Source of the DNA: Extensimonas perlucida
GTDB taxonomy: Bacteria > Pseudomonadota > Gammaproteobacteria > Burkholderiales > Burkholderiaceae_C
DNA: 64,000 bases
Reading direction: 5' to 3'
Assembly (NCBI RefSeq): GCF_007655255.1
Contig: NZ_VMYE01000001.1
Coordinates: forward strand, 62,001-126,000
Positions within the stretch are counted from its first letter, which is position 1; the number at the start of each line of letters is the position of its first letter. Below are positions 39,657-49,888 of this stretch, in pieces. Both the position numbers and the translations under genes were made by a program. The notes under the pieces were generated by a model. The model had not been told where the DNA came from. It did not search any database and was given only the letters and a program-made list of their open reading frames with translations.

Positions 39657-40877
39657 TCAGGCGTGCGCCACTTCGAGGTCGGCAAGCATGCGCAACAGGG
39701 CGCGGTTGACTTCCTCGATGTCGTAATCGTGGGTTTCGCACAGCTGCAGGATGGTTTGCGCGTCGTCGGTTTCGAGGGCGCAGGCCATCTCCAGAGGCGG
39801 CGCGTAGGGGCCGGTGCGCAGCACGTTGGCGTCGTAAATGCGTTCGGACAGCGGGATGCGGCGCAGGATGCTGCCCAGCGGTTCGCCCAACAGCAGGTCG
39901 AGCTGCGAGAACAGACCGCACAGATACACCTCACGGCGCAGGTCGTTTCCCTCCCCGGCGTCGAGCAGGCGCGCGGTGAGCTCGGCGCGCATCACCATGC
40001 TGGCACGCACGGGGTGCAGGTCAGGCTCGGTGCTGGCGGTGGGCAGTTGCTGCGCGAGCCAGCGCTCCAGCGTGCCGTAGCCCAGCAGCACCAAGCCGCG
40101 GCGCAGCGAATCGATGCCCGTGCGCAGCCCCAGCGCGGCAGAGTTCACGTGCACCAGGAAGCGGTAGGCGAGGAGAGGATCGCGCCCGAGGATGTCCTCG
40201 AAGGTTTCTATCGACTGCTCCTGGTCTATGGCTTTCATGAGTGCGTGCACGACCTCGTGCGCCGGCTGGATGGGCTGGTGGCGCAGGCTGTAGAGCACAT
40301 CCTCGGCCGGCCAGCCAGCCAGCGCGAGTGCGTCGCACTGGTCGAAGCAGTGCGCGACCAGCGCCCGGCTGGGCACGTTTTCGAACATCTGCCGCGCGGG
40401 CAGCGGGCTTGCGCCGGGTGCGGACTGCAGCGCCGCGAGCGCGTAGGCGGGCGGGATGCCCAGCAGGCAGTGGTCGAAGCAATCGAGGACTTCGGGCGCG
40501 GGCTCGCGGCCCAGGTCGCCGCGCCAGACGAGCTTGAGGCCGCGCCGGTGCGCTGCCTGCACGCGCTGCAACACCTCGGCGTCCTGCAGCCAATGGTCAC
40601 GCACTTCTATCCAGGGCGCGACGCGCTCGGGGTGGTCGAGCAGGCTGCACAGCAAGGGCTTGGTTTGCGCCGCGATGAGCACGGGCGGAGAGCTGGACGA
40701 CCACAGCTCTTGCATCGTGCGCAACAGGTGCGCGCCGTCCACGGCTTGCACACCTTCGGCAGACTTGCACTGGGCATACAGCTCTATGCCGGCGAGCTGG
40801 CGCGCACGGTTCCATAGCGGACGGTAGCCCAGAACCAGGCTGCGAAGAACGGATTGGAGCATCTCGGGGCGGGGCAT
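39657..40877 (-). CDS. HDOD-domain protein with degenerate EAL-like N-terminal half
   Basis: A 406-residue signalling-type protein. The N-terminal half (YRPLWNRARQLAGIELYAQ and following) has the layout of an EAL domain without the catalytic EAL motif; the C-terminal half is an HDOD domain (PAHEVVHALMKAIDQE, ILGRDPLLAYRFLVHVNSAALG, GLVLLGYGTLERWL). Such YuxH-like proteins act as inactive c-di-GMP relatives in signalling. It lies next to flagellar genes on the same strand, so a role in motility control is plausible but unproven. Confidence 0.82.
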   Translation of the reverse strand: MPRPEMLQSVLRSLVLGYRPLWNRARQLAGIELYAQCKSAEGVQAVDGAHLLRTMQELWSSSSPPVLIAAQTKPLLCSLLDHPERVAPWIEVRDHWLQDAEVLQRVQAAHRRGLKLVWRGDLGREPAPEVLDCFDHCLLGIPPAYALAALQSAPGASPLPARQMFENVPSRALVAHCFDQCDALALAGWPAEDVLYSLRHQPIQPAHEVVHALMKAIDQEQSIETFEDILGRDPLLAYRFLVHVNSAALGLRTGIDSLRRGLVLLGYGTLERWLAQQLPTASTEPDLHPVRASMVMRAELTARLLDAGEGNDLRREVYLCGLFSQLDLLLGEPLGSILRRIPLSERIYDANVLRTGPYAPPLEMACALETDDAQTILQLCETHDYDIEEVNRALLRMLADLEVAHA

Positions 40878-40933
40878 GGGACTTCTTTATAGGCGCAAAG
40901 CTGGAGGAGCAGCTCAGCTCACCTGCCAAAGTC

Positions 40934-42163
40934 TCAGCCAAGGTAGTTGAGCAAGGAGAGCTTTTGCACCTGTGCGTAGGACTGCAGCGCAGCCTGGTAG
41001 CTGGTGTTTTGGTTTTGGAAGTCTGAAATGCCTTTGATCATATCGAGGTCTTCGGCGCTCGAGCGCTGGGCTTCGAGCTGCGAGCCTCGCGTGTCGAGGT
41101 CGCTCTGGATGCGGTCGGCGCGGTTCAGCAGCTCGCCCGCGAGGCCGCGCGCATCCGACAGCCGGCTCATGGCGACGTCGATCTGGCTCAGCCCCTGCGC
41201 GATGCCGCTGTACACGGTGCTTGGGTTGCCGCTGCGGATCGCGGCGATGGTGTCGTCGAGCACCTGGAAGACGCTGGTCTGCTTGCTCGGCGCGACCGTG
41301 AAACTGTCGCCATTGGCAGGTGCGCCCGTGATGTCTATAGCGCGGCCCGCGAAGCTGATGGTCGTGGGCGAGGTGTAGGTCAGACTGGTGGGCAGGCCGG
41401 TTGTAGGCGTGGCGGGTGGAGGTGTTTGATCGGTAACGGTGTAAGTAGTGGCACCCGTGGTGGTATCGACCGTGAACTTGACTTGGTAGCTGTGGCCATC
41501 GCCCGCAGCGGCAGGATTGGTGACCTGATCCGCCGTCACTTGCGCCGTACCCGCATTGCCGGGCGTTGCCGTCACGGCAAATACGCCATTGCCCGTGGGC
41601 ACGCTCATCCAGGCGGCGTCACCGTCGAGCAGCGGCGCGATGCTGGTTGTGCCGCTGGCAAACTGCCCGGGCAGGCCCTTGAAGGTAGTGGGGGGCGAAG
41701 CGCCCGTGAACGGGGTGCTGGCACTGCCCAGGGCCTGGAACAAGGGCAGGCCATTGGCATCTTTGCTGTTGGCGTAGCCCAGGATCTGCTCGCGCAGGCC
41801 CTGCAACTGCAACGCGATGGTGTTGCGGTCGGTGGCCGAGAGGGTGCCATTGCCAGCCTGCACCACGAGTTCGCGAAACGCCTGCATGGCGTCCATGGTG
41901 CTGCCCAGGGTGGACTCGGCCAGTGCCATGCTGTCCTTTTGCGCATTCAGGGCGCGCAAGTCGGTTTCGTTGCGGCTGATGCGCGTGCGTGCGCGCTCGG
42001 CCTGTGCGGCGGCCACGGGGTCGTCGCTCGCGCGCAGCACGCGCTTGCCGGCGCTGAGGTGCTCCTGCTGCTGCGCGAGCGTCGTCTGCTGCGCCTGCAG
42101 ATTGCGGATCGTGTTGTCGTAGAGGTTGGCCGTGCCCGTGCGGGCGATGAGGTTGCTGCTCAT
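40934..42163 (-). CDS. flgL: Flagellar hook-associated protein 3 (FlgL)
   Basis: A 409-residue hook-filament junction protein. The flagellin-like N-terminus (ANLYDNTIRNLQAQQTTLAQ and LSAGKRVLRASDDPVAA) and C-terminal coiled-coil (DIAMSRLSDARGLAGELLN-like, then NQNTSYQAALQSYAQVQKLS) flank a variable Gly/Thr-rich middle. Start at 42163 has AGGAG upstream. It follows flgK by 28 bases as the last gene of flgI-flgJ-flgK-flgL. Confidence 0.95.
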   Translation of the reverse strand: MSSNLIARTGTANLYDNTIRNLQAQQTTLAQQQEHLSAGKRVLRASDDPVAAAQAERARTRISRNETDLRALNAQKDSMALAESTLGSTMDAMQAFRELVVQAGNGTLSATDRNTIALQLQGLREQILGYANSKDANGLPLFQALGSASTPFTGASPPTTFKGLPGQFASGTTSIAPLLDGDAAWMSVPTGNGVFAVTATPGNAGTAQVTADQVTNPAAAGDGHSYQVKFTVDTTTGATTYTVTDQTPPPATPTTGLPTSLTYTSPTTISFAGRAIDITGAPANGDSFTVAPSKQTSVFQVLDDTIAAIRSGNPSTVYSGIAQGLSQIDVAMSRLSDARGLAGELLNRADRIQSDLDTRGSQLEAQRSSAEDLDMIKGISDFQNQNTSYQAALQSYAQVQKLSLLNYLG

Positions 42164-42191
42164 GGCGTGGTGCTCCTTGCTTCTCGGGCGC

Positions 42192-44144
42192 TTAGCCCAT
42201 GGTCTGCAGCAGGCTGTCGAAGACCGTTTGCGCGACCTGGATCATTTTGGCCGAGGCCTGGTAGGCCTGCTGGTACTGGATCAGCTTGGCCGCTTCCTCG
42301 TCCAGATTCACGCCCGAGACGGCGGTGCGGTCATTTTCGAGGTTCGCGGCGATGGTGCCTGACATCTGCGCTGCGAACTGCGCGCTCTGTGTGCGCGTTC
42401 CGACCTGCGCCATCGCGCTGGCAAAGCCGTCGCTCAAAGGCGCGCCGTCGAACATGGGCGCGTCGCGCAAGGCCAGCATGGCTTTGGCGTTGCCGGCATC
42501 GCGCTGGAAGTAGTCGCCCGCAGCCAGCGCATTCCCCACGGTGACGGTGTCGCCCTGGTTCGGGGTACCACTCAAGGTCACGGACCAGCCCGTGGGCGGT
42601 GTGGCGTTGTCGTAGCTGATGGCCTGCCCGGAAACATAGCTGTAGGCGGTGGGCAGTGCCGGAGGGACGGCCGGATCATCGCTGCGGGTGTAGGTGTTCG
42701 GCCCGGTGAATGTCAGCGTGAGTGGCACCGACGTGCCCGGAGGGTTCGACAGCGCCTGCAGGCTCGCCAACTGCAGCGAGCCGGTGTTTCCCGTGCCCAT
42801 GGCTGCATTGACCGGATTGGCTGCGGCGAGCTGGCTCGGTGTGTGCACCAGCGCCTGCATTTTCCCGGCCGCGTCCCGCACCGGCTGGATCAGGAATCTG
42901 TCGCCCGCCTGGGGCGCGCCCGTCACCGTGGCCGTGAGCCCTTCGCCCCGCAGTACGTCCTGCAGCGTATTGCCGGCTGTGCCATCGAAGGACAGGGTCA
43001 CGCCGTCGGACTGGCGCACGACCGTACCGACCGCGCCTGCCGTGAACGCGACCGTGTAATCCGAGGCTTTGAGCTTGGCAGGGTCGGCCACCGCCAAGCC
43101 GATGCCAGCCCCTGCACCCGAAGGATTGCCTGCGGCTGCAATGGCATCCTTCAAGGCGACAGGTTGGAACAAATCGCCGCCGACCTTGCCGTCGAGCGTG
43201 AGGCCCAGGCGGTTTTGCGCATTCAGCGCCTGCGTCAGGCTCAGCGCCATGCGCCCGAGCAGATTGCGCCCTTCCTCGAGGTCACCGTTGTAGAACCTGA
43301 GCTGCCCGGCCATGGCGCCGCCACCAATGACCTGTTCGTCGATCGCCTGGGGCGTGCCGCCTGGCGCCGTGAAAAACAGCTTGAGCTGCCCACTGCCAGA
43401 AAAATCCGGCGCGTCGCCCACCGACAGCGTCGCCGCCGTGGTGCCGAGCACGAGCGGCTGGTTGCCCACGAATACGCCCAGCGAGCCGTCGTCGGCCGGC
43501 ACTTGCGTGGTTTGCACGTACTGGTTGAGATTGCGGATCGCCTGGTCGCGCTGGTCCAGCAGGTCGTTGGGAGCTTTGCCGCTACCCTGCGCGCGCACGA
43601 TCAGCTCGTTCAGGCGCGCGATCTGGCCGGCGAGGTCGTTGGCCTGTTGGACGCCGGTGTCGAGGTCGCTGCGCACGCCGGCAGCGATCTGGTCGAGCTG
43701 GTCGGACGCCGAGCGCATGCGCGTGGCGGTTGCGTCCATGCGCGTGAGCACCACGGTGCGCGCGGCAAGGTCGGTGGGGGCGCTCGCCACGTCGGCAAGC
43801 GCATTCATCATGTCGTTGATCGCGGCGCCCAGGCCGCTGTCGCCGCCGCTGAACACGTCCTGCAGGCGCTGCAGGCTCTGCGCGCGTGCGCTGTCAGCGG
43901 CGCTCACGGCGGCAGCCGCCGTGGCCTGGCGCGTGAGCATGTCGCTCTGGTTGCGCACGATCGCCTGCACCTCCACGCCCTGGCCGATGAAGCCGCTGCC
44001 GGTGAACTGTCCCGGCAGGTTCTGCAGCGCCACGGTCTGGCGCGAATAGCCGGGCGTGTTCACGTTGGCGATGTTGTGCCCGGTGGTCTGCAAAACCACC
44101 TGGTTGGTCTGCAATGCGCGCACGCCGATGTTGAAGAGGCTCAT
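42192..44144 (-). CDS. flgK: Flagellar hook-associated protein 1 (FlgK)
   Basis: A 650-residue hook-associated protein. The N-terminal signature LFNIGVRALQTNQVVLQTTG with NIANVNTPGYSRQTVAL is typical of rod/hook/FlgK proteins, and the C-terminal end VNLDEEAAKLIQYQQAYQAS with ATIQVAQTVFDSLL-like helix closes the molecule. Start at 44144 after TGAGGAGC. It lies 11 bases downstream of flgJ, so they are co-transcribed. Confidence 0.96.
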   Translation of the reverse strand: MSLFNIGVRALQTNQVVLQTTGHNIANVNTPGYSRQTVALQNLPGQFTGSGFIGQGVEVQAIVRNQSDMLTRQATAAAAVSAADSARAQSLQRLQDVFSGGDSGLGAAINDMMNALADVASAPTDLAARTVVLTRMDATATRMRSASDQLDQIAAGVRSDLDTGVQQANDLAGQIARLNELIVRAQGSGKAPNDLLDQRDQAIRNLNQYVQTTQVPADDGSLGVFVGNQPLVLGTTAATLSVGDAPDFSGSGQLKLFFTAPGGTPQAIDEQVIGGGAMAGQLRFYNGDLEEGRNLLGRMALSLTQALNAQNRLGLTLDGKVGGDLFQPVALKDAIAAAGNPSGAGAGIGLAVADPAKLKASDYTVAFTAGAVGTVVRQSDGVTLSFDGTAGNTLQDVLRGEGLTATVTGAPQAGDRFLIQPVRDAAGKMQALVHTPSQLAAANPVNAAMGTGNTGSLQLASLQALSNPPGTSVPLTLTFTGPNTYTRSDDPAVPPALPTAYSYVSGQAISYDNATPPTGWSVTLSGTPNQGDTVTVGNALAAGDYFQRDAGNAKAMLALRDAPMFDGAPLSDGFASAMAQVGTRTQSAQFAAQMSGTIAANLENDRTAVSGVNLDEEAAKLIQYQQAYQASAKMIQVAQTVFDSLLQTMG

Positions 44145-44155
44145 GATCGTGCTCC

Positions 44156-45073
44156 TCAGGTGCGTTGTACGCTCGAGGCGCTATGAATGGCATTGCTGAG
44201 CTTGCGCGCGTAGGCGGGGTCGGTGGCGTAGCCGGCTTTTTGCAGCTCTGCCGCGTAGGCTACGGCCGAGCCGACCTTGGCGCGCGCCGCGGCGTAGCGC
44301 GGGTTGCCGTTGATGAGCCGCGCGTAGTCGCGGAAAGCGTCTTCGTAAGAGTCGTAGGCGCGGAATTTGGCCACCACTTTGCGCGCCACGCCGCCTTCGT
44401 ATTCGGTCGTCGTCACCGTCGCCACCTTGCCCGTCCAGCCCTTGCCGGCCTTGATGCCGAACAGGTTGTACGCGGGCGAGCCGTCGGCCTGGCGGATTTC
44501 GCTCCGGCCCCAGCCGGTTTCGTGTCCGGCCTGGCCGAGCATGAAGTGCGCGGGAATGCCGCTTTCCTGCGCCACGCGCTCGGCCGCGGCGCGGTGGAAC
44601 TGCACGAAGCCCTCACGTCCCGCCGGTGCGGCGGCGCCAGCGTTGCCGACCCCGGCGTTTCCGGTGGCGGCGCCGCCCGCAAAGCGCGCGCGGCTCGCTG
44701 CAAGGCTCAGTGTCGAAGGCACGGACAGCGCGGTGTCGCCGCTGCCGCCCATTTGCTGCGAAAGCTGGCGCACGATGGCATCTGACAGGCCGCCGGGCTG
44801 ACCCGCCATCTGCACCGAGAGCTGCTGGTCGAGCAAGTCGGTCGCCAGATCGCCCTGCGGGCCCTCGAGCAGGCCGGACTTCATGGTCGCTTCGCGCATG
44901 CTTTTGATGAGCTCGCGCATGAACAGCGACTCGAACTGCTTGGCCGCCGCGCGCACGGCCTGCGGGTCCTTGTTGCCGGCGGCGTATTTGAGGGCATTGA
45001 GCGAGCGCGCGTCGGCAGCCAGCGTATTTGCCGTGCCGGCGCTCAGGCTTGCGGGGGCCGAGGACAGCGCCAT
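44156..45073 (-). CDS. flgJ: Peptidoglycan hydrolase FlgJ (flagellar)
   Basis: A 305-residue two-domain protein. The rod-binding domain is at the N-terminus (AAKQFESLFMRELIKSMRE); the glucosaminidase domain at the C-terminus has the SLT-like catalytic Glu segment MLGQAGHETGWGRSEI and YNLFGIKAGKGWTGK. It opens the peptidoglycan for rod passage. Start overlaps the flgI stop by one base (TGATG). Confidence 0.95.
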   Translation of the reverse strand: MALSSAPASLSAGTANTLAADARSLNALKYAAGNKDPQAVRAAAKQFESLFMRELIKSMREATMKSGLLEGPQGDLATDLLDQQLSVQMAGQPGGLSDAIVRQLSQQMGGSGDTALSVPSTLSLAASRARFAGGAATGNAGVGNAGAAAPAGREGFVQFHRAAAERVAQESGIPAHFMLGQAGHETGWGRSEIRQADGSPAYNLFGIKAGKGWTGKVATVTTTEYEGGVARKVVAKFRAYDSYEDAFRDYARLINGNPRYAAARAKVGSAVAYAAELQKAGYATDPAYARKLSNAIHSASSVQRT

Positions 45074-46200
45074 CAGATCACCTCCAGCTCCGCATTGAGC
45101 GCCCCTGCCGCCTTGATGGCCTGCAGAATCGCGAGCAAGTCCTGCGGCGTAGCGCCCAGCGTGTTGAGCGCGCGCACCACGTCGGCCAGCTGGGGCGAGG
45201 GTGGCATTTGGATGACGCGGCCCGGCTCCTGGTTGATTTGGATGTTGCTCTTTTGCGCCACCACCGTCTGCCCTTGCGAGAACGGATTGGGCTGGCTGAT
45301 CACGGGCGTTGAGCTGATCGTGATCGAGAGGTTGCCATGCGCGATCGCGCAGGGGCCCAGCGTCACGGCCTGGTTCAGCACCACCGAGCCCGTGCGCGCG
45401 TTGATCACCACCTTGGCCGCGGGCGTGGGGGCCTGCAGTTCCAGGTCTTCGAGATCGGCGATGAAGTTCACGCGCCCGGCCGGGTCTTGCGGCGCGCGCA
45501 CCTGCACCGTGCGCCCGTCGAGCGCGCGCGCCAGGCCCGCGCCCAGGCGCGCGTTGATGACCTCGGCGACGCGGCGCGCGGTCTGGAAGTCCGAGGCGTC
45601 GAGCCCGAGCTGGATCGTGTCACCGTCGTTGAGCGGCGTGGGCACGCTGCGCTCGACCTGCGCGCCCTGCGGGATGCGGCCCGCGCTCAAGTGGTTGATC
45701 TGCACCTTGCTGCCGCCCGCAGCCGCGCCCGCGCCGCCGACCACGAGGTTGCCCTGCGCGAGCGCGTAAATCTCGCCGTCCGCGCCGCGCAGCGGCGTGG
45801 CGATCAGCGTGCCGCCCTTGAGCGACTTGGCGTTGCCCATGGAGGAAACGACCACATCTATCATCTGCCCCGGCTGGGCAAACGCGGGCAGCTGCGCCGT
45901 CACGATCACTGCGGCCACATTCTTGAACTGCAGCTGCGAGGCCATGGACGCCGGCAGCGTGATGCCCAGCTGTTGCAGATAGTTCGACACGCTCTGCGTG
46001 GTGATCGGCATCTGCGTGGTCTGGTCGCCCGTGCCGTCCAGCCCCACGACGATGCCGTAGCCCGTGAGCTGGTTGCTGCGCACGCCCTGCACGGCCGCCA
46101 CTTCCTTGATGCGCAGCGCCTGCGCGGGCCAGGCCGCGCCCGCCAGCATCAGGGAAAGCAGCAGACCGCGCAACACAGCAAGAGAGGACAAGGCTTTCAT
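45073..46200 (-). CDS. flgI: Flagellar P-ring protein (FlgI)
   Basis: A 375-residue secreted protein with a signal peptide ([23 protein letters not shown]) and family segments [40 protein letters not shown] and the C-terminal [20 protein letters not shown]. FlgI forms the P-ring in the periplasm. The start at 46200 is preferred over upstream in-frame ATGs to 46332. flgH and the earlier flg genes are not upstream: proA lies divergently instead. Confidence 0.96.
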   Translation of the reverse strand: MKALSSLAVLRGLLLSLMLAGAAWPAQALRIKEVAAVQGVRSNQLTGYGIVVGLDGTGDQTTQMPITTQSVSNYLQQLGITLPASMASQLQFKNVAAVIVTAQLPAFAQPGQMIDVVVSSMGNAKSLKGGTLIATPLRGADGEIYALAQGNLVVGGAGAAAGGSKVQINHLSAGRIPQGAQVERSVPTPLNDGDTIQLGLDASDFQTARRVAEVINARLGAGLARALDGRTVQVRAPQDPAGRVNFIADLEDLELQAPTPAAKVVINARTGSVVLNQAVTLGPCAIAHGNLSITISSTPVISQPNPFSQGQTVVAQKSNIQINQEPGRVIQMPPSPQLADVVRALNTLGATPQDLLAILQAIKAAGALNAELEVI

Positions 46201-46315
46201 GCCCCCGATTGTGGACACCTGCGCGCACGCCGCAAGCCCCAAAAAGCAGCACGAAAACCGGCCAATTGCAGTATTGGTATGCGCGGCAGGTGCAATGCTG
46301 CGGCAAAATCCGCCC

Positions 46316-47596
46316 ATGAACGCTACCGACATCGTGCACTACACGCAAACCCTGGGTTTGCAAGCAAAAACGGCCTCAGCCCTTATGGCGAGAGCGTCAG
46401 TAGCTACTAAAAACAAAGCGCTGACGGCGCTGGCCACGTTGCTGCGCACGCACAGCGCCGCGCTGCAGGTCGACAACGCGCAAGACCTCGAGCGCGCGCG
46501 CGCCGCGGGCCTGGCGGCGCCGCTCGTCGACCGGCTCAAGCTCACGCCCGCCGCCATCGAGACCTGCGCGCAGGGCTGCGAGCAACTGGCCGCCATGCCC
46601 GACATCGTCGGCGAGGTGCTCGAGCTGCGCCAGCAGCCCAGCGGCATCCGCGTGGGCCGCATGCGTGTGCCCATAGGCGTGTTCGGCATGATCTACGAAA
46701 GCCGCCCGAACGTGACCATAGAGGCCGCGAGCCTGTCGATCAAAAGCGGCAACGCCTGCATCCTGCGCGGCGGCTCCGAGGCCATCCACTCGAACCAGGC
46801 GCTCGCGCGCCTCGTGCAGCAGGCGCTCACCGAGGCCGGCCTGCCGCCCGAGGCCGTGCAGCTCGTGCAAACCACCGACCGCGAAGTCGTGGGCCAGCTC
46901 ATCGCCATGCCGCAGTACGTCGATGTGATCATCCCGCGCGGCGGCAAGGGCCTGATCGAGCGCATCAGCGCCGGCGCCAAGGTGCCCGTGATCAAGCACC
47001 TCGACGGCAACTGCCACACCTACGTCGATGACCCCTGCGACCTAGCCATGGCCGTGAAGCTCGCCGACAACGCCAAGACGCAAAAATACAGCCCCTGCAA
47101 CGCCACCGAAAGCCTGCTCGTGGCGCGCGGCGTGGCGGCGGCGTTCTTGCCACGCATAGGCGCGATCTACGCGCAAAAAGGCGTGGAAATGCGCGCCTGC
47201 CCCGAAAGCCTCGCGCTGCTCGCGCCCCTGAGCGGCGCACGCGTCGTACCCGCGACCGAGCAGGACTGGTTCGTGGAATACCTCGCGCCCATCATCAGCG
47301 TGAAGGTCGTGGCCGACGTGGAAGAAGCCATTGCGCACATCAACCACTATTCGAGCCACCACACCGACGCCATCGTCACGAGTCACCACATGCACGCGCA
47401 ACGCTTTTTGCGCGCCGTCGATTCGGCCAGCGTGATGGTGAACGCCAGCACGCGCTTTGCCGACGGCTTCGAATACGGCCTGGGCGCCGAAATCGGCATC
47501 AGCACCGACAAATTCCACGCCCGCGGCCCCGTGGGCATAGAGGGGCTGACTTCGCTCAAATGGGTGGTGCTGGGCGAGGGCGAGGTGCGTGGTTGA
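46316..47596 (+). CDS. proA: Gamma-glutamyl phosphate reductase
   Basis: A 426-residue enzyme of the proline pathway that reduces gamma-glutamyl phosphate to the semialdehyde. Aldehyde-dehydrogenase-superfamily segments include [20 protein letters not shown], the conserved [15 protein letters not shown] segment with the catalytic Cys, and [22 protein letters not shown]. It is divergent from flgI; the intergenic gap is 115 bases. proB is not nearby. Confidence 0.97.
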   Translation: MNATDIVHYTQTLGLQAKTASALMARASVATKNKALTALATLLRTHSAALQVDNAQDLERARAAGLAAPLVDRLKLTPAAIETCAQGCEQLAAMPDIVGEVLELRQQPSGIRVGRMRVPIGVFGMIYESRPNVTIEAASLSIKSGNACILRGGSEAIHSNQALARLVQQALTEAGLPPEAVQLVQTTDREVVGQLIAMPQYVDVIIPRGGKGLIERISAGAKVPVIKHLDGNCHTYVDDPCDLAMAVKLADNAKTQKYSPCNATESLLVARGVAAAFLPRIGAIYAQKGVEMRACPESLALLAPLSGARVVPATEQDWFVEYLAPIISVKVVADVEEAIAHINHYSSHHTDAIVTSHHMHAQRFLRAVDSASVMVNASTRFADGFEYGLGAEIGISTDKFHARGPVGIEGLTSLKWVVLGEGEVRG

Positions 47597-47705
47597 AAAC
47601 TGGCGCCGCAGTGGCGGGCTTGTGCACAGGCTCATTCTGCCTTGGAATCATGAGGTGGGGCCAGGTGGGCTTCAGGCTCATACCTCGTTGGATAAGACTC
47701 CCTGT

Positions 47706-47735
47706 TGACAGCCATTATTTTTTTGTGCCATAATT
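47706..47735 (+). promoter_or_regulatory. Promoter of the spc operon (rplN)
   Basis: A perfect -35 TTGACA at 47706-47711 is followed after 18 bases by CATAAT (47730-47735). The transcript would have a leader of about 145 bases before rplN at 47889. Such a promoter is needed because the usual S10 read-through into spc is absent. Confidence 0.75.
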
Positions 47736-47888
47736 CGCCGCTTCGCGTTGTGAGGCGCGAGTTTCTTGCCCAACAGGAAGCACTGCAAGTGGTTTGCGGT
47801 GCAGACGGCGGGCCCAAGACTGACTGGTTGGCTTGTAGCTCCGGGTTCGGGGGTTTCAGGTGTGCCGGTACAAGTTGGGAATATTGCA

Positions 47889-48257
47889 ATGATCCAAACA
47901 GAATCTCGGTTAGAGGTTGCCGACAACACTGGCGCCAAGTCCGTCCTTTGCATCAAGGTGCTGGGCGGGTCTAAGCGTCGCTATGCAAGCGTCGGTGACA
48001 TCATCAAAGTGAGCGTCAAGGAGGCTGCTCCGCGTGGTCGCGTCAAAAAGGGCGAGATCTACAACGCAGTAGTGGTTCGTACGGCCAAGGGTATTCGGCG
48101 CGGAGATGGCTCCCTTGTCAAATTCGATGGCAACGCTGCGGTGTTGCTCAACAGCAAGCTGGAGCCGATTGGCACGCGCATCTTCGGGCCTGTTACGCGT
48201 GAGCTGCGTACCGAGCGCTTCATGAAGATCGTCTCCTTGGCTCCTGAAGTTCTTTGA
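47889..48257 (+). CDS. rplN: 50S ribosomal protein L14
   Basis: A 122-residue L14 ([20 protein letters not shown], ending [11 protein letters not shown]). It contacts 16S helix 14 in the 70S interface. First gene of the spc cluster in this genome, separated from its usual neighbour rpsQ. rplX follows after 9 bases. Confidence 0.99.
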   Translation: MIQTESRLEVADNTGAKSVLCIKVLGGSKRRYASVGDIIKVSVKEAAPRGRVKKGEIYNAVVVRTAKGIRRGDGSLVKFDGNAAVLLNSKLEPIGTRIFGPVTRELRTERFMKIVSLAPEVL

Positions 48258-48266
48258 GGTGGCGCC

Positions 48267-48587
48267 ATGAACAAAATTCGCAAAGGCGATGAAGTCATCG
48301 TGTTGACGGGGCGGGATAAGGGTAAGCGCGGCACCGTGGCGTTGCGCAAAGACGATTCCCATCTCATTGTCGATGGTGTCAATGTCGTAAAGAAGCACGT
48401 CAAGCCGAATCCGCTCAAGGGCGAGTCCGGCGGTATTGTGGAGAAGGCGATGCCTATCCACCAGTCCAATGTGGCCATTTTCAATCCGGCCACTGGCAAG
48501 GGGGATCGCGTTGGCATCAAGGTTCAGGCCGATGGGGTGCGCGTTCGCGTGTACAAGTCCAGCGGCGCGGAAATCAAGGCGGCCTAA
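48267..48587 (+). CDS. rplX: 50S ribosomal protein L24
   Basis: A 106-residue L24 with the KOW motif ([20 protein letters not shown]) near residue 10. It is one of the two initiators of 50S assembly. Start [10 protein letters not shown]. It lies between rplN and rplE in standard order. Confidence 0.99.
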   Translation: MNKIRKGDEVIVLTGRDKGKRGTVALRKDDSHLIVDGVNVVKKHVKPNPLKGESGGIVEKAMPIHQSNVAIFNPATGKGDRVGIKVQADGVRVRVYKSSGAEIKAA

Positions 48588-48596
48588 GGAAAAAAA

Positions 48597-49136
48597 ATGG
48601 CACGACTCCAGCAAATTTACCGCGAACAAATCGCCCCCGAATTGATGAAGCAATTCGGGTATACCTCGCCCATGGAGGTTCCTCGACTGGTCAAGATCAC
48701 GCTCAACATGGGGGTGGGTGAGGCTGTGGCCGATAAAAAAGTCATGGACAACGCCGTGGCTGATCTGACCAAGATTGCCGGGCAAAAACCCATAGTGACC
48801 AAGGCCAGAAAGGCCATCGCCGGGTTCAAGATCCGGGAAGGTCAGCCCATAGGTTGCATGGTGACGCTGCGCGGCGTCCAGATGTACGAGTTTCTGGACC
48901 GTTTCGTGACGGTTGCGTTGCCGCGGGTGCGCGACTTCCGTGGGATATCCGGACGCGCTTTTGATGGACGTGGGAATTACAACGTCGGCGTCAAAGAACA
49001 AATCATTTTCCCTGAGATCGAATACGACAAGGTGGATGCCTTGCGCGGCCTCAATATCAGCATCACCACGACGGCCAAAAACGACGCAGAAGCCAAGGCG
49101 CTGCTCGCAGGTTTCCGTTTTCCCTTCAAAAACTGA
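48597..49136 (+). CDS. rplE: 50S ribosomal protein L5
   Basis: A 179-residue L5, which binds 5S rRNA and contacts the P-site tRNA. Family segments [17 protein letters not shown] and [20 protein letters not shown] are present, ending GFRFPFKN. rpsN follows after 8 bases. Confidence 0.99.
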   Translation: MARLQQIYREQIAPELMKQFGYTSPMEVPRLVKITLNMGVGEAVADKKVMDNAVADLTKIAGQKPIVTKARKAIAGFKIREGQPIGCMVTLRGVQMYEFLDRFVTVALPRVRDFRGISGRAFDGRGNYNVGVKEQIIFPEIEYDKVDALRGLNISITTTAKNDAEAKALLAGFRFPFKN

Positions 49137-49144
49137 GGTGGCGC

Positions 49145-49450
49145 ATGGCTAAAGTAGCTTTGATTCAGCGCGAGCAAAAACGCGCAAAATTGGCGGCCAA
49201 GTACGCAGGCAAATATGCGGAACTGAAGGCCATTGCCGGCGACGCCAAGCGAAGTGACGAAGAGCGCGATTCCGCGCGTCTCGCTCTGCAAAAGTTGCCG
49301 CGTAACGCAAATCCAACGCGTCAACGCAATCGCTGCGAAATCACGGGCCGTCCGCGTGGTACTTTCCGTCAATTCGGACTGGGCCGTGCAAAGATCCGCG
49401 AAATGGCTTTTGCGGGTGAAATTCCTGGCATCACCAAGGCCAGCTGGTAA
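49145..49450 (+). CDS. rpsN: 30S ribosomal protein S14
   Basis: A 101-residue S14 of the long, zinc-free type: [20 protein letters not shown] contains only one Cys of the zinc-type CxxC pairs. It belongs to the 30S head. rpsH follows after 20 bases. Confidence 0.99.
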   Translation: MAKVALIQREQKRAKLAAKYAGKYAELKAIAGDAKRSDEERDSARLALQKLPRNANPTRQRNRCEITGRPRGTFRQFGLGRAKIREMAFAGEIPGITKASW

Positions 49451-49470
49451 GCAGGCAGGAGAGATTCAAC

Positions 49471-49866
49471 ATGAGCATGAGTGATCCTATCGCTGACTTG
49501 CTGACCCGCATTCGCAATGCCCAGATGGTCTCCAAGGCCACGGTGAAGGTGCCCGCTTCCAAGGTGAAGGTGGCCATCGCCCAAGTGCTGAAGGACGAGG
49601 GGTATATCGACGGTTTTCAGGTGAAGTCCGAAGCTGGCAAGTCTGAACTTGAAATTGCCCTGAAATACTACGCCGGTCGTCCTGTGATTGAGCGTATTGA
49701 GCGCGTTAGCCGTCCTGGCCTTCGCGTCTACAAGGGGCGTGATGCCATTCCGCAGGTCATGAATGGTTTGGGTGTCGCCATCGTCACCACGCCCAAGGGC
49801 GTGATGACCGATCGCAAGGCGCGTGCTGTCGGTGTCGGCGGCGAAGTGCTTTGCTATGTGGCTTAA
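49471..49866 (+). CDS. rpsH: 30S ribosomal protein S8
   Basis: A 131-residue S8 ([16 protein letters not shown], ending [11 protein letters not shown]), a primary 16S binder and, in E. coli, the feedback repressor of the spc operon. AGGAGAG lies upstream of the ATG at 49471; the ATG at 49477 is an alternative. Confidence 0.99.
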   Translation: MSMSDPIADLLTRIRNAQMVSKATVKVPASKVKVAIAQVLKDEGYIDGFQVKSEAGKSELEIALKYYAGRPVIERIERVSRPGLRVYKGRDAIPQVMNGLGVAIVTTPKGVMTDRKARAVGVGGEVLCYVA

Positions 49867-49888
49867 CGTGGCATTGAGGAGAAACTGA

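Noticed and set aside
46380-46430. Resemblance of the proA 5' region (AGTAGCTACTAAAAA) to the dispersed intergenic motif
   Set aside because: The encoded residues ([10 protein letters not shown]) fit the ProA family, so similarity is probably chance.
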